From: Tragulus kanchil
Lineage: Eukaryota; Chordata; Mammalia; Artiodactyla; Tragulidae
Assembly (NCBI GenBank): GCA_022376925.1
Contig: JAIOJX010000032.1
Coordinates: forward strand, 175,075,479 to 175,139,478
Reading direction: 5' to 3'
DNA length: 64,000 nt
Shown here: one piece after another, positions 11,208 through 23,215 of the stretch
How positions within the stretch are numbered: position 1 is the first letter of the stretch
How the letters are laid out: each line of letters opens with the position of its first letter
Notes under the pieces: generated by a model
Told to the model about the DNA's origin: nothing
The model's input: the letters and a program-made list of their open reading frames with translations, nothing else
Database searches by the model: none
Translations under genes and position numbers: made by a program

Positions 11208-13501
11208 TTATTTGCTTTATTTACCCATTTCCTGTCACAATCAGACTGGGAACTCACTGATGGGAAGGGCACATGTGTTCATTCATCTGTCTCCTCCTTG
11301 CCCAGTAGATATCAGATCTTAGGAAATTTTCCTTGAAAGAATGAGTCATCCCTGGCTTTAGAAATAGCCAGGTTTGGAGGCCATTTCTCTCTGACACATT
11401 GATACCAAACCTGGCTTTGGTTTTCCAGGAGACGCCCCCCTCTCCCCGGTCCCCCGGCCCTGTTCCAGCTAGCAGGCCTCTATTCTGACATCTGGTGTTC
11501 CTCTCAGGACCCTTCAGGCCCTGCGTCCAGGTGCCTAGGAAGCCTTCCACGCTGGCACCATATCTCTCATCCATCGTTCCCCCCAGCTGGACAGTGTCTT
11601 GGATGACCACAACATCAGACTCTACATGCACAAGGCCTGCTGCAGACCTTGGCAGGAGTGGGCGGCCAGGCGATTTCTCTCCTTCCCAGACAGATGAGTA
11701 TGTAGCAAGTCCGTGTATCAGGTAACGCCTTCTTGTAGCCAGAGGTAGTGGCACGACAGTGGCAGAAACGCCCGCATTGCTTCATCGGCTGTAAGTTGCT
11801 AAGATGCACCCTTGGCCTCAGCGGGCAGATAAGCACCTGCATGGGAGAAGGAGCCCTTGATCATGGGCTGATAAGCTCAGGAAAGGATTAAAAAATCCCA
11901 ACAACAAGCAGCTGAGCGATCCACTGTCGGAGGCCTTTTCATGTACTTATGGGCGTGTTACTTGTCTTCGCCAACACACGGGGTGATGCAAAGGGTCTGA
12001 TTTTAATTTAATTCGATGGTCACGCAATCATGGAACGAGCATGTCAGAGCTGGAAGGGACTTTGGGCGATTGTCTCCTTGCACCCTTTAATCTTCCAGGT
12101 GGGGACACTCAGGGCCACAGGGCTGTAGGGACTTGTCCAGGATCATCGAGCAATGTTTTGGCAGAGCTGGAATGAAAGCCTGGGTCTCTAGACCCCCAGG
12201 GCTTTGATCTTTCCACCAAATGGGATTGCTTCACAGACTGTCACCTGACTCCTTGGGTGCATCCTGCTGGCTGTGCTTTGGTGCCTCTTTAACGACACCA
12301 GCGTCAGACCGCCCTCCCCTTTTCTGGTTGTCTGCTGTTGGGGTTGACCAGTTATTTGCTTTATTTACCCATTTCCTGTCACAATCAGACTGGGAACTCA
12401 CTGATGGGAAGGGCACATGTGTTCATTCATCTGTCTCCTCCTTGCCCAGTAGATATCAGATCTTAGGAAATTTTCCTTGAAAGAATGAGTCATCCCTGGC
12501 TTTAGAAATAGCCAGGTTTGGAGGCCATTTCTCTCTGACACATTGATACCAAACCTGGCTTTGGTTTTCCAGGAGACGCCCCCCTCTCCCCGGTCCCCCG
12601 GCCCTGTTCCAGCTAGCAGGCCTCTATTCTGACATCTGGTGTTCCTCTCAGGACCCTTCAGGCCCTGCGTCCAGGTGCCTAGGAAGCCTTCCACGCTGGC
12701 ACCATATCTCTCATCCATCGTTCCCCCCAGCTGGACAGTGTCTTGGATGACCACAACATCAGACTCTACATGCACAAGGCCTGCTGCAGACCTTGGCAGG
12801 AGTGGGCGGCCAGGCGATTTCTCTCCTTCCCAGACAGATGAGTATGTAGCAAGTCCGTGTATCAGGTAACGCCTTCTTGTAGCCAGAGGTAGTGGCACGA
12901 CAGTGGCAGAAACGCCCGCATTGCTTCATCGGCTGTAAGTTGCTAAGATGCACCCTTGGCCTCAGCGGGCAGATAAGCACCTGCATGGGAGAAGGAGCCC
13001 TTGATCATGGGCTGATAAGCTCAGGAAAGGATTAAAAAAAAATCCCAACAACAAGCAGCTGAGCAATCCACTGTCGGAGGCCTTTTCATGTACTTATGGG
13101 CGTGTTACTTGTCTTCGCCAACACACGGGGTGATGCAAAGGGTCTGATTTTAATTTAATTCGATGGTCACGCAATCATGGAACGAGCATGTCAGAGCTGG
13201 AAGGGACTTTGGGCGATTGTCTCCTTGCACCCTTTAATCTTCCAGGTGGGGACACTCAGGGCCACAGGGCTGTAGGGACTTGTCCAGGATCATCGAGCAA
13301 TGTTTTGGCAGAGCTGGAATGAAAGCCTGGGTCTCTAGACCCCCAGGGCTTTGATCTTTCCACCAAATGGGATTGCTTCACAGACTGTCACCTGACTCCT
13401 TGGGTGCATCCTGCTGGCTGTGCTTTGGTGCCTCTTTAACGACACCAGCGTCAGACCGCCCTCCCCTTTTCTGGTTGTCTGCTGTTGGGGTTGACCAGTT
13501 A
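11208..13501. repeat. Tandem duplication 5 (period 1144-1147 bp)
   Basis: Bases 11208-12354 recur at 12352-13501. The copies overlap by three bases (TTA) at the junction. Copy 2 has three extra A residues in one A-run (near 13033) and one G-to-A change just after it. A 166-codon reverse frame (11254-11754 and 12398-12898) is copied intact, but I regard it as a chance frame. Confidence 0.95.
12031..12225. mobile_element. Ancient mammalian repeat, family unresolved
   Basis: It carries the familiar GAGCTGGAAGGGACTTTGGG opening, a GGCCACAGGGCTGTAGGGAC core and a CTTTGATCTTTCCACCAAAT-like end, as seen in very old interspersed repeats. It is repeated at 13178-13372 by duplication 5. I could not settle the family by eye. 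Confidence 0.5.
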
Positions 13502-14197
13502 GCTCAGGGCAACAAGGGCGGATGTTCCAAACCAGTCAGTTCCAAACCCTGCTACTTCATATTTGAAAGAGGTCCCAATCAGAGAGATGACTCACTTCAG
13601 TGATACAAGTAGGGAAGATGAAACATCTGTGTCTGAAATTTCCAACATCCTGACTTCGGTCTTTTCCATAAAGAGTGGATTGAAAGCACTGTTTATACTT
13701 TGGGTGAGGGGTGTGGTGTGAGTACTGTGGGTGGAAAGACACCGGGACTCTGCCTCTTTCCTCAGTGGCCTTCTTTTGGGGAAAAATATCCCATATGGTA
13801 CCTTAAGAATGTAAATGGGAGTTTGGAAGCCTTTGCAGAATTGAAAATAGCATTGTTCTCATAGGCACTCAATAAACCGATACGTGATAGATGAATGAAT
13901 CCTTAGTGGTTTCATTCACTTAAAACTTGCTTTCTGAGTTTGATCTGTGAATGAAGTGAAACAGAGGAGTATAGATTTTTGTTTAAAATAATTTCTAGAT
14001 GAAAATGATAAAGTCATTGTCAGCAACAACAAACTAATAGCAGCTCAAGAATCGTACATGAAATCAGCATATCCCCATCTCACATTAAAGTCAAAATTAG
14101 TTTAAAATACCTGAAAATATTTATCAAATGCCTACACAAAATAATATAATAGAGATATATTTCTTTTTTTCTTTTTTTGCATTTTTAAAAGGCCTCA
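13502..14197. other. Unique non-coding sequence
   Basis: No gene. GGCACTCAATAAACCGATAC near 13864 resembles the tail of an old repeat. Confidence 0.4.
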
Positions 14198-14477
14198 GGG
14201 CTTCCCTGGTGGTCCAGCGGATAAAGAGTCTGCCTTGTAGTGTAAGGGGCACTGGTTCGATCCCTGGCCTGGAAAGATCCCATGTGCTGTGGAGTGGCTG
14301 GACTGGTGTGTCCAATTATGAGCCAGCGCTCTGGAGCGCATGTGCCCAGAGCTGGTGCTCTGCTACGAGAGAGGCCACTGCAATGGGAGGCCCACACAGG
14401 CCAAAAAATAAAGATGGATGAAAGTGAATAAACAAATAAAAATACCAGTAAAAGAGGCCAAAAAAAAAAAAAAAAAA
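14198..14477 (+). mobile_element. CHR-2-type SINE with poly-A tail
   Basis: This is a cetartiodactyl tRNA-derived SINE. The head GGGCTTCCCTGGTGGTCCAG is followed by GGTTCGATCCCTGGCCTGG (B box), CTCTGGAGCGCATG and GCTACGAGAGAGGCCACTGC, then an A-rich tail ending in 17 A. Confidence 0.8.
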
Positions 14478-14490
14478 CCCTCACAGACCT

Positions 14491-14620
14491 TTATTTTATT
14501 CTCTTATCTTTTGGCCGTATTGCATGGCATGTGGGATCTTTATTCCCCAACCAGGGAGGGAACCCAAGTCCTCTGCCCTGACAGCTTGGAGTCTTAACCA
14601 CTGGACCACCAGGGAAGTCT
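14491..14620 (-). mobile_element. CHR-type SINE, reverse strand
   Basis: TTTTGGCCGTATTGCATGGC through GTCTTAACCACTGGACCACC and AGGGAAGTC is the reverse complement of a short CHR-family element. It lies immediately after the CHR-2 SINE. Confidence 0.75.
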
Positions 14621-14739
14621 CTAGATATATATTGCTAATGTCAAGTAATAGTCTTTTGTCACTGTAATCCTTTTCTCCTGAGTAAATCACTTTTAATTCT
14701 GTTAACTATTTCTGCTTATTTTTGTTTTTCCTGGTGTCT

Positions 14740-14815
14740 ATACATACATATATGTATATACACATATATATCATTGTTTATAGAACATATATATATATAT
14801 ATATATATATGCTAA
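14740..14815. repeat. (AT)n microsatellite
   Basis: TATA-rich tract ending in a pure run of about 11 AT dinucleotides (14788-14810). Confidence 0.9.
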
Positions 14816-14916
14816 ATATGTTAACAATGTTATTTTTGATTGATCAAGTTTAGATATTTGTATAACAGGACCCTCCCATAGCAAATAGATCACATCTCTG
14901 TCCCCCAATTTGTTTT

Positions 14917-14965
14917 ACACACACACACAGACACAGACACAGACACATACACACACACACAGAGT
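14917..14965. repeat. (CA)n microsatellite, interrupted
   Basis: CACACA blocks interrupted by CAGACA units. Confidence 0.85.
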
Positions 14966-15418
14966 CTTCTAGTTTCTTTATGAGTTTAAATCACACACAT
15001 GCACATTTGGTATTCCATCGGTGGCGTCCAGTGACATATGACTCAAATCTTACGAGGGGAGCGTATGACTCTCCCGCCCTCCTTACCACGTCCTCTCCCG
15101 TTTCCCTCTTCTGGTTCTCATTCCTAACGACTGAACTTTCACTTGTATGTGTTCAGATGGATAGCAGCTATGTTTTGTTTTGGTTTTCAGCCTACCAAGT
15201 TTTATCTGTAGCTTGATTCCAGAAGTGGAACATCCATGAAGCGGATCGTGTTTCCTTGCCTGTGACTGTAAATATTGCTCACCTCTCAGCCAAGAGGACT
15301 AGGATTATTGCGATGATCAGTGTACATTTTCTCCGCCCCCCTAAGTTTCTAATGGGTTCCTTTGTCTTTTGGTTTGTTTGTGTGTATCCTCTTTGGCTCT
15401 TTCATTTTCTTGCCTTGT

Positions 15419-15598
15419 TTGTGGTAGAGAATCTGCCTGCAACGTAGGAGACCCAGGTTCCATCTCTGGGTCAGGAAGATCCCGTGAAAAAGGCAGGGAC
15501 AGCTCACTCTGACATCCTTGTCCAGAGAATTCCCCGGGCAGACCATGGGCTTTGAGACCCATGTGGTCGCAAAGAGTCAGACATGACTGAGAAGCTAG
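15419..15598 (+). mobile_element. Bov-tA-type SINE, diverged
   Basis: Forward element without the first head bases. It shows AGAATCTGCCTGCAACGTAG, GGTTCCATCTCTGGGTCAGG and the end GTCGCAAAGAGTCAGACATG. Its 3' half is copied at 16631-16726 by duplication 6. Confidence 0.8.
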
Positions 15599-17759
15599 TG
15601 CCTTTCAGGAATTTCAATGACTGAAGTAGCTTAGCACATGGCACGCATGTCTCCCTTTTACTCGGCTCCCATGTTTCCATTTCTTTTTTTTGTTGTTGTT
15701 CTGCATTCTACATTTCCTTAGTGTTACTTCCCAACATTTTTATTGAATTTTCTTTCTTTCTGTTATCACATATTTAATATCGGTAGCATCTTGTTCTTTC
15801 TTTGTGGATGCAATATGTTCTTGCATACCTCAGAGAAGACAAGATTATTTTTTCTAAATTATCTTTGTTTCCTCCAAAATCAATTTTTCCTTAAAATCAG
15901 TTTCTTTCTTTTGTTTGATTTCCCTAAAATGTCTCATGATCCTTGATTAATCATGTGTGTTTTTTGAAAAACAGAGATACTAGAAAACCAGTTGAGGACT
16001 CAGTGTATTTGGACAAAGCTGGCTGACGGGTTTCCGTCTGGGGAGAGAGGTCAGAGTGCTGGGTACTAATGGCGAGTGCCCGTTCCCCAGGAGAGAAGCC
16101 TTTGCTCTTTAGCATTGGTGCTTACACCACCAGTCTTAGTTCTTCCCACTTAATGTCTTTAAAGAGAGTTTATACGGTTTGAAGAAATGAGAGTAGCTGT
16201 CGACCACTTGTTTCTCTGTACGTGTGGATGGCAAATAACAGAGCTGACTTCCTCTTCCATGCTCCACTGCCCCGGTCACCCTTGCTTCCTCTCGCCTGGT
16301 GCTTCTGATCCTGAGCCCAGTGGGAACTCCTGCGCTCACTGTCTCTCTCCTCTGCAGAGGCCCGTCCGTGCGGGTCTCGGAGGCGTTCCTTCGGTTCTGG
16401 TCCTTTTCTCCCTCCTCTTTCTCTTTTCATCTTATAGAGATGTGTTGCCTTCTCTCTCAGCTGATGCTCTACTCCCAACCCTTGTGGGTTTATGGTGTTG
16501 TGTGTGTTTTTTTAAATTTTACCTTCAGTTTAGCCATCCCAGAGAGGGGTGTCCAGTGAAAATGCTAAGCAGAGAATGTTAAGCCCATGGGAGCTGTTAG
16601 CAAGGACAAGAGTAGGAAGTGGCCAGTGGACTCACTCTGACATCCTTGTCCAGAGAAGTCCCCGGGCAGACCATGGGCTTTGAGACCCATGTGGTCGCAA
16701 AGAGTCAGACATGACTGAGAAGCTAGTGCCTTTCAGGAATTTCAATGACTGAAGTAGCTTAGCACATTGCGCGCATGTCTTCCTTTTACTCGTCTCCCAT
16801 GTTTCCATTTCTTTTTTTTGTTGTTGTTCTGCATTCTACATTTCCTTAGTGTTACTTCCCAACATTTTTATTGAATTTTCTTTCTTTCTGTTATCACATA
16901 TTTAATATCGGTAGCATCTTGTTCTTTCTTTGTGGATGCAATATGTTCTTGCATACCTCAGAGAAGACAAGATTATTTTTTCTAAATTATCTTTGTTTCC
17001 TCCAAAATCAATTTTTCCTTAAAATCAGTTTCTTTCTTTTGTTTGATTTCCCTAAAATGTCTCATGATCCTTGATTAATCATGTGTGTTTTTTGAAAAAT
17101 AGAGATACTAGAAAACCAGTTGAGGACTCAGTGTATTTGGACAAAGCTGGCTGACGGGTTTCCGTCTGGGGAGAGAGGTCAGAGTGCTGGGTACTAATGG
17201 CGAGTGCCCGTTCCCCAGGAGAGAAGCCTTTGCTCTTTAGCATTGGTGCTTACACCACCAGTCTTAGTTCTTCCCACTTAATGTCTTTAAAGAGAGTTTA
17301 TACGGTTTGAAGAAATGAGAGTAGCTGTCGACCACTTGTTTCTCTGTACGTGTGGATGGCAAATAACAGAGCTGACTTCCTCTTCCATGCTCCACTGCCC
17401 CGGTCACCCTTGCTTCCTCTCGCCTGGTGCTTCTGATCCTGAGCCCAGTGGGAACTCCTGCGCTCACCGTCTCTCTCCTCTGCAGAGGCCCGTCCGTGCG
17501 GGTCTCGGAGGCGTTCCTTCGGTTCTGGTCCTTTTCTCCCTCCTCTTTCTCTTTTCATCTTATAGAGATGTGTTGCCTTCTCTCTCAGCTGATGCTCTAC
17601 TCCCAACCCTTGTGGGTTTATGGTGTTGTGTGTGTTTTTTTAAATTTTACCTTCAGTTTAGCCATCCCAGAGAGGGGTGTCCAGTGAAAATGCTAAGCAG
17701 AGAATGTTAAGCCCATGGGAGCTGTTAGCAAGGACAAGAGTAGGAAGTGGCCAGTGGAC
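15503..17759. repeat. Tandem duplication 6 (period 1128 bp)
   Basis: Bases 15503-16631 recur at 16631-17759 with one base shared at the junction. No indels were noticed, but there are about eight substitutions. Five of them cluster at 15638-15670 versus 16766-16798, which fits allelic differences between two haplotypes. Confidence 0.95.
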
Positions 17760-18332
17760 GTGAGGAGTGTGTCATGGGAGCTTGGTGGCGATTAAGCAGA
17801 TAGTAAAGGAAGACGAGGCTTGAGGGGGAGGCTGGGGCTGTGTTAAAGGTTTCCCACCGACCATCTAGAGACTTCTCTGCTCTGCACCAGGGCTGTTTCG
17901 TGTGAGTGTGAGTGTGTGTGTGTGTGTCCATCTAGTTCACTCTTGTATGCTTTGAGACTAATTTTTTTTTTTTTATAAGGGAAGTCTTCTCTTGGACTCC
18001 CCACCCTGAACAGGCTGTGGCTTTTATGTCCTCTGGATCCTCCAAGGTTCTGATAAGCCCAGAGTCAGGTTTTTCCAGGTATACCAGATGTCCTCAAGGC
18101 AACAGGCCTGCTTTCTTTAATTTCCACTTATGTTTTGACCTGGTTTCCTATTATCTTACCAGATGTTTAAAACATTTAAGGTATTGTGTATATTCTACCT
18201 AGAGTTTCTCGTGGCTTCCAGCAAACCTGGCTGCCTTTTCTGACCCTTTTAACCTGTCATGGAGATTGAATTGTGCTAATGGATATGATATGAAGATTGA
18301 ATGAATGCTGAATGATATGATTGCAATAATGT
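17760..18332. other. Unique non-coding sequence with (TG)n
   Basis: Holds a (TG)n run at about 17898-17928 and a T-run near 17962. Otherwise nothing recognised. Confidence 0.5.
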
Positions 18333-18480
18333 TAGATCTTGGTTGGGAATATCCGTTGGAGAAGCAAGTGGAATCCCACTCCAGTGTTCTTGCCTGTAAA
18401 ATCCCATGGATAGAGAAGCCTGGCGGGCTACACAGTCCATCTGGTCACAAAGAGTTGGACGTGACTAAGCACACACACGC
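18333..18480 (+). mobile_element. Bov-tA-type SINE, 5' truncated
   Basis: Begins within the body and continues through CCCACTCCAGTGTTCTTGCC, AATCCCATGGATAGAGAAGC and GAGTTGGACGTGACTAAGCA. The tRNA-like head is missing. Confidence 0.85.
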
Positions 18481-19379
18481 TTGGTTTATAGTTTAGATAA
18501 CTCTTTTCTATCCAGTTTCATTTAGAACTCAGGAAAGGGAAGAATTACAGCCCTTCTTTTTACCGCTGGATGTCTGAGCTACAGAAGGAGAAGCAAATAA
18601 CCCACGATGTCCAGTTAGGTGCAGCAATGGGGTTGGGGAACTGTTCTTTTGAATTCCATTTGCTTTTCTTTTCACTTTAACCAGGTCCTTCCTCTTACCA
18701 GAAACCACAAACCACTATGTCAACGGGGTCGATTAGTTTGATCCCACTGAAGGATGTAAGTGAGGTGGGTGGGGTTACTGGGATCCCAGACACTGACTCT
18801 GGTCTGAATACCCAAATCTCTCTTTTGCATCCCCTCCGCTGGTCTGAGAACAGCTCAGGATGACGGCGGACGTGGCGCCACGGATGGGCTACATCCTTCC
18901 CTCACAGTCAAGGACTAGACTCCCTGCTCTCGACGAAAGCTCAGCTCCTTGTCACGGATCTCCAGTTACAGATGACTGGGGAGGAGGCTCTCGCCCTCGG
19001 ACTTTCTCTCCAATTTTCTTCCCTAGGTTAAAAGGGATTATGGTGACTCGATGCAAAAGGATGGTAACTCTGTACACAGAGATGCCTTCGTGCACAGAGG
19101 ATTTCAGACTGAGGCGGGTGAATCCTGGGTCTTAATCAGTCTATGTGAGACCATCTCTGTGACTGACACAGAGCAAGTCGCCATGCTCTCAAGACTTAAC
19201 GTGCTCTTCTCATGTCAAAGTGGTAATGGGATGCAACTGCCTATCCGGCAACTTTCAGAAATTATTTATGAAAGGACAAGTTCCCCACAAGGCCATCCAG
19301 AGAAGGGGGTGGGATACAAGGGGAGAAGAGGGAAGAAAGACAGGATGGGGGCATGAACACAGAACCACAGACCTGGCGC
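18481..19379. other. Unique non-coding sequence
   Basis: No supported gene or repeat. Confidence 0.4.
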
Positions 19380-19870
19380 TTGACACTAAAGGCTTAACAT
19401 CAAATGCAGCCAGAAATCCATTTCCACAGTTTTATTGGCCATTCCGGACGCCTTATTTCAAAGGGAAAGATTTGAATTCAGAGACCGAACGCTCCCTTTG
19501 TTCTCTTGCCCTCCAGCCTTTGGTGCCAGTGTGGACGGTACCAGAGGGAGAGCGTGAGATCAAAACCCCTCTCCACTCGGCTGCCTGCCCCCAGAGCTGG
19601 CCCTTGGCATGCCTAATGAAATCAGCTTTGCTATAGATTGACAATGCCCTGTCAATTATAATCATTTATCTTGGCAAGCAAAGCATTTGAACACTGGAAA
19701 GAGCAGGGGGTTCGGCGGGCCCAGAAAAACCAGAATAAAATTATACCGCATGGTAATCAGAGCAAGAGTGTATTGCTCACATAAAATTTTGCTTGAACTG
19801 TCAGAAGGACCGATAGGTTTTTATATCTCATTTTCTGCCCATTGGATGTTTGCGGTTCCACGTGGGGTCA
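19380..19870. promoter_or_regulatory. Candidate conserved non-coding element
   Basis: Repeat-free, AT-leaning block with dense homeodomain-like words. It contains a perfect inverted repeat ATTGACA/TGTCAAT (arms 19637-19643 and 19650-19656, 6-bp spacer) followed by TATAATCATTTATC. This resembles developmental enhancers, but only a cross-species alignment can show conservation. Confidence 0.3.
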
Positions 19871-19892
19871 CTTTCTCCCAATTCTGTCTGTC

Positions 19893-20096
19893 TGTGCTGT
19901 GCCCATTCATGCCTGACTCTTTGTGACCCCAGGGACTGTGGCCCGCCAGGCTCCTCTGTCCATGGGATTCTCCAGGCAAGAAGACTAGAGTGGGTTGCCA
20001 TTTCCTCCTCCAGGGGATCTACCCTACCCAGGGATCCAACCTGCATCTCCTGCACTGACAGGTAGATTCTTTATCCCTGCGCCACCTGGGAAGTCC
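19893..20096 (-). mobile_element. Bov-tA-type SINE
   Basis: Reverse-strand element from TGCCCATTCATGCCTGACTC to the head CGCCACCTGGGAAGTCC. Its last 58 bases recur at 21149-21206 because duplication 7 starts inside it. Confidence 0.9.
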
Positions 20097-20213
20097 CGGT
20101 AGAGGAGGGGTGCTACCCAAAGCACAGCAAAAGTTTTGGGTGTTTTGGGGACACCGGGATGAGGGTGTGATTGCCTGTGACATCACAGGAAGTACAGGAC
20201 TTGAGAGGATGCC

Positions 20214-20432
20214 TGGCTTCCCTGGCGTCTCAGATGGTAAAGAACCCACTTGCCAGTGAAGGAGACATAAGAGCCCAGGGTTCAGTCCCGGGGTCAGGAA
20301 GATCCCCTGGGGGAGGAGATGGCAGCCCACCCCAGTATTCTTGCCTGGAGAATCCCATGGACACAGGGGCCTGGCCGGCTCAGTCCAGGGGGTCACAAAG
20401 AGCCAGACACGACTGAGCGACCAACCCTTCCA
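20214..20432 (+). mobile_element. Bov-tA-type SINE
   Basis: Full forward element from GGCTTCCCTGGCGTCTCAG to CGACTGAGCGACCAACCC. Its neighbour at 19893-20096 points the other way. Confidence 0.9.
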
Positions 20433-21323
20433 CTTTCACTGGCTCCCCCACGTCCTGATGATGTGAGTCTGGATCAGTTGCACCCCACTCGGGGTCTTAT
20501 TTGTCTTCTAGAGAAATGGAGTCAGCAGAGATCATCTCCCTTCTGACACCACCGAGGCAGACACATTTTCCTTCCTTCTCGCTTAGTGTTACGAAACTGA
20601 TTTTCAGCTGGGCAGGTGCCCACCTGGAGGACCCCTCCAGGTCTCCCCCGTTGGCTTAGGGTGGGAGCAACCGGAGCAGCCTTGGGGCCACATGAAGGTG
20701 AGCAGGAGGTCCTGCTAACTGCAGCAAGGGCGGCCGAGCCAGGGGTCTGCCCGTCTCACGGCCCCACAGGCCCGTGCCGCGGCTTCTATTCAGGAAGCAT
20801 GGTGGAGCAGCAATCCCAACAGGTGGCTGCTGACCGAGGGCTCTGGGACCCAGGAGAGCCTGGACCCAGCGCAGGAGGACCTGGTGAATGAGCCTCCAGG
20901 ACCAAGGCGGCCATCGCTCTGGGATACCCAGCGGCAAGAATGGATCCAGACGTTGACGAAGGCCAGCGGGTGGCCAGGGCGGGGGAGTTGTAGACGGGCT
21001 CCTTTCTTCTCTGAAACCAAAATGATCTGCTTCTTGCCCTCTTGCTCCCCCACACCCATCCTGGAGAGAAGTGAAGGGGAACATCTTGGATCAGACTGGA
21101 AACTTATCCAAAGGTGAGAGTTTAGATCAGACAGCTGTGACCATCTCCACCTGCATCTCCTGCACTGACAGGTAGATTCTTTATCCCTGCGCCACCTGGG
21201 AAGTCCTGGTAGAGGAGGGGTGCTACCCAAAGCACAGCAAAAGTTTTGGGTGTTTTGGGGACACCGGGATGAGGGTGTGATTGCCTGTGACATCACAGGA
21301 AGTACAGGACTTGAGAGGATGCC

Positions 21324-21542
21324 TGGCTTCCCTGGCGTCTCAGATGGTAAAGAACCCACTTGCCAGTGAAGGAGACATAAGAGCCCAGGGTTCAGTCCCG
21401 GGGTCAGGAAGATCCCCTGGGGGAGGAGATGGCAGCCCACCCCAGTATTCTTGCCTGGAGAATCCCATGGACACAGGGGCCTGGCCGGCTCAGTCCAGGG
21501 GGTCACAAAGAGCCAGACACGACTGAGCGACCAACCCTTCCA
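21324..21542 (+). mobile_element. Bov-tA-type SINE, duplicated copy
   Basis: Identical repeat of 20214-20432 at a 1110-bp offset, carried by duplication 7. Confidence 0.9.
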
Positions 21543-22250
21543 CTTTCACTGGCTCCCCCACGTCCTGATGATGTGAGTCTGGATCAGTTGCACCCCACTC
21601 GGGGTCTTATTTGTCTTCTAGAGAAATGGAGTCAGCAGAGATCATCTCCCTTCTGACACCACCGAGGCAGACACATTTTCCTTCCTTCTCGCTTAGTGTT
21701 ACGAAACTGATTTTCAGCTGGGCAGGTGCCCACCTGGAGGACCCCTCCAGGTCTCCCCCGTTGGCTTAGGGTGGGAGCAACCGGAGCAGCCTTGGGGCCA
21801 CATGAAGGTGAGCAGGAGGTCCTGCTAACTGCAGCAAGGGCGGCCGAGCCAGGGGTCTGCCCGTCTCACGGCCCCACAGGCCCGTGCCGCGGCTTCTATT
21901 CAGGAAGCATGGTGGAGCAGCAATCCCAACAGGTGGCTGCTGACCGAGGGCTCTGGGACCCAGGAGAGCCTGGACCCAGCGCAGGAGGACCTGGTGAATG
22001 AGCCTCCAGGACCAAGGCGGCCATCGCTCTGGGATACCCAGCGGCAAGAATGGATCCAGACGTTGACGAAGGCCAGCGGGTGGCCAGGGCGGGGGAGTTG
22101 TAGACGGGCTCCTTTCTTCTCTGAAACCAAAATGATCTGCTTCTTGCCCTCTTGCTCCCCCACACCCATCCTGGAGAGAAGGAAAGGGGAACATCTTGGA
22201 TCAGACTGGAAACTTATCCAAAGGTGAGAGTTTAGATCAGACAGCTGTGA

Positions 22251-23059
22251 GTCATCAGGAAGGGGTGGTCCTCTGCCGCTGGGGGGAAGGGTGCTCGAGA
22301 GGGGTCCGTGCCCTGCGCCAGGCCCCTGAGCACATGGAGACCGGCCACCTTACTCTTGTTCTTCTGCGCCAGCCTGCTGGGGGTGTTCCAGGAAATGACA
22401 TCAATGGAACACCCACCTTCAGCAGACCAGGAGAAATGCTCCCTCCTTCCAGGGGACATTGATGGCGCTGTCGGTAGCCTTGCTCTGGGTCAGACAGCGC
22501 TTGGTACTTTGTCCCGGGAGGACAGGTGAGAGGAGGCAGACAGGTGTGCCCCTTCCGGGGCCCTGGGGCCGGGAGGCGGGGTGTGGGGCAGCAGGAGAGC
22601 CTAGGAAGGGCATTCTGGGAGGGACTCTTGAGGGGACCTGCTCCCCACGAGACCTTGACCTTGGATGACAGCCAGACGCCCATTACCGCATGGTGCCGGG
22701 GGAAGCATTCTGAGTCCACAGCCAGTGGGCAGTGGAATGAGCCAGCTCTTTCCGCCTCCCAGGAGCATCTTTTGTTTCTTCCTAGCCCCTCGGTTTTCAG
22801 GGCTCTGGGCCAGTTTACCACAAGACTCAGCTCTGGGCAGCTGTGACCAGCTGTTTAGGAAACGGGCTTTATGAGGCCAGCGTGTTGGCCTCCCTGGGCT
22901 TACCGGGTTTCTTCGCCTCTGCTTCTGCCCATGAGAGACGCCGGAAGCTGAAGAGGGACAGTGGGGGGGGGGGGCTGGGAGGGCTCAGTCTTGCTTTGTT
23001 CCCAGCTGGAGCCCCATGAGATGTGCTGGGGTCTGGGTTCAGGTCCCCTAAAGAGGACT
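22251..23059. other. Unique GC-rich non-coding sequence
   Basis: No gene supported. A G-run lies at about 22964-22975. Confidence 0.4.
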
Positions 23060-23215
23060 TCTCCATACTAATCATGACAATGACTACAGCTACTTGGCTG
23101 ATGGAGACACCATCCAATGGGAGTGATAGGCCATCCCTTAGACAGAGATCACATGGCCCAGAGACGTTGAATTCCTCGTCCAAAGTCACACAGCACTTTG
23201 GAGGCTGAAACACAG
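23060..23215 (+). mobile_element. MIR-like ancient SINE
   Basis: GAATTCCTCGTCCAAAGTCA followed by CACAGCACTTTGGAGGC matches the MIR core and 3' side. Confidence 0.6.

Larger units (their letters stand above)
20039..22250. repeat. Tandem duplication 7 (period 1110 bp)
   Basis: Bases 20039-21140 recur at 21149-22250. The eight bases between may be an eroded form of the sequence before copy 1. Differences are one C-to-T near 21207 and two near 22181. The junction creates a false 238-codon reverse frame (20790-21506). Confidence 0.95.

Noticed and set aside
11254..11754. 166-codon reverse frame, repeated at 12398-12898
   Set aside because: No recognisable domain, signal or codon pattern. The repetition comes from duplication 5, so it is not independent evidence of coding.
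15743..15946. Hydrophobic 67-codon frame that looks like membrane segments (repeated at 16871-17074)
   Set aside because: The F/L richness comes from T-rich non-coding DNA. There is no supporting context.
20790..21506. 238-codon reverse frame, the longest in the window
   Set aside because: It crosses the duplication 7 junction, and part of it translates a Bov-tA SINE. It would vanish on collapse.
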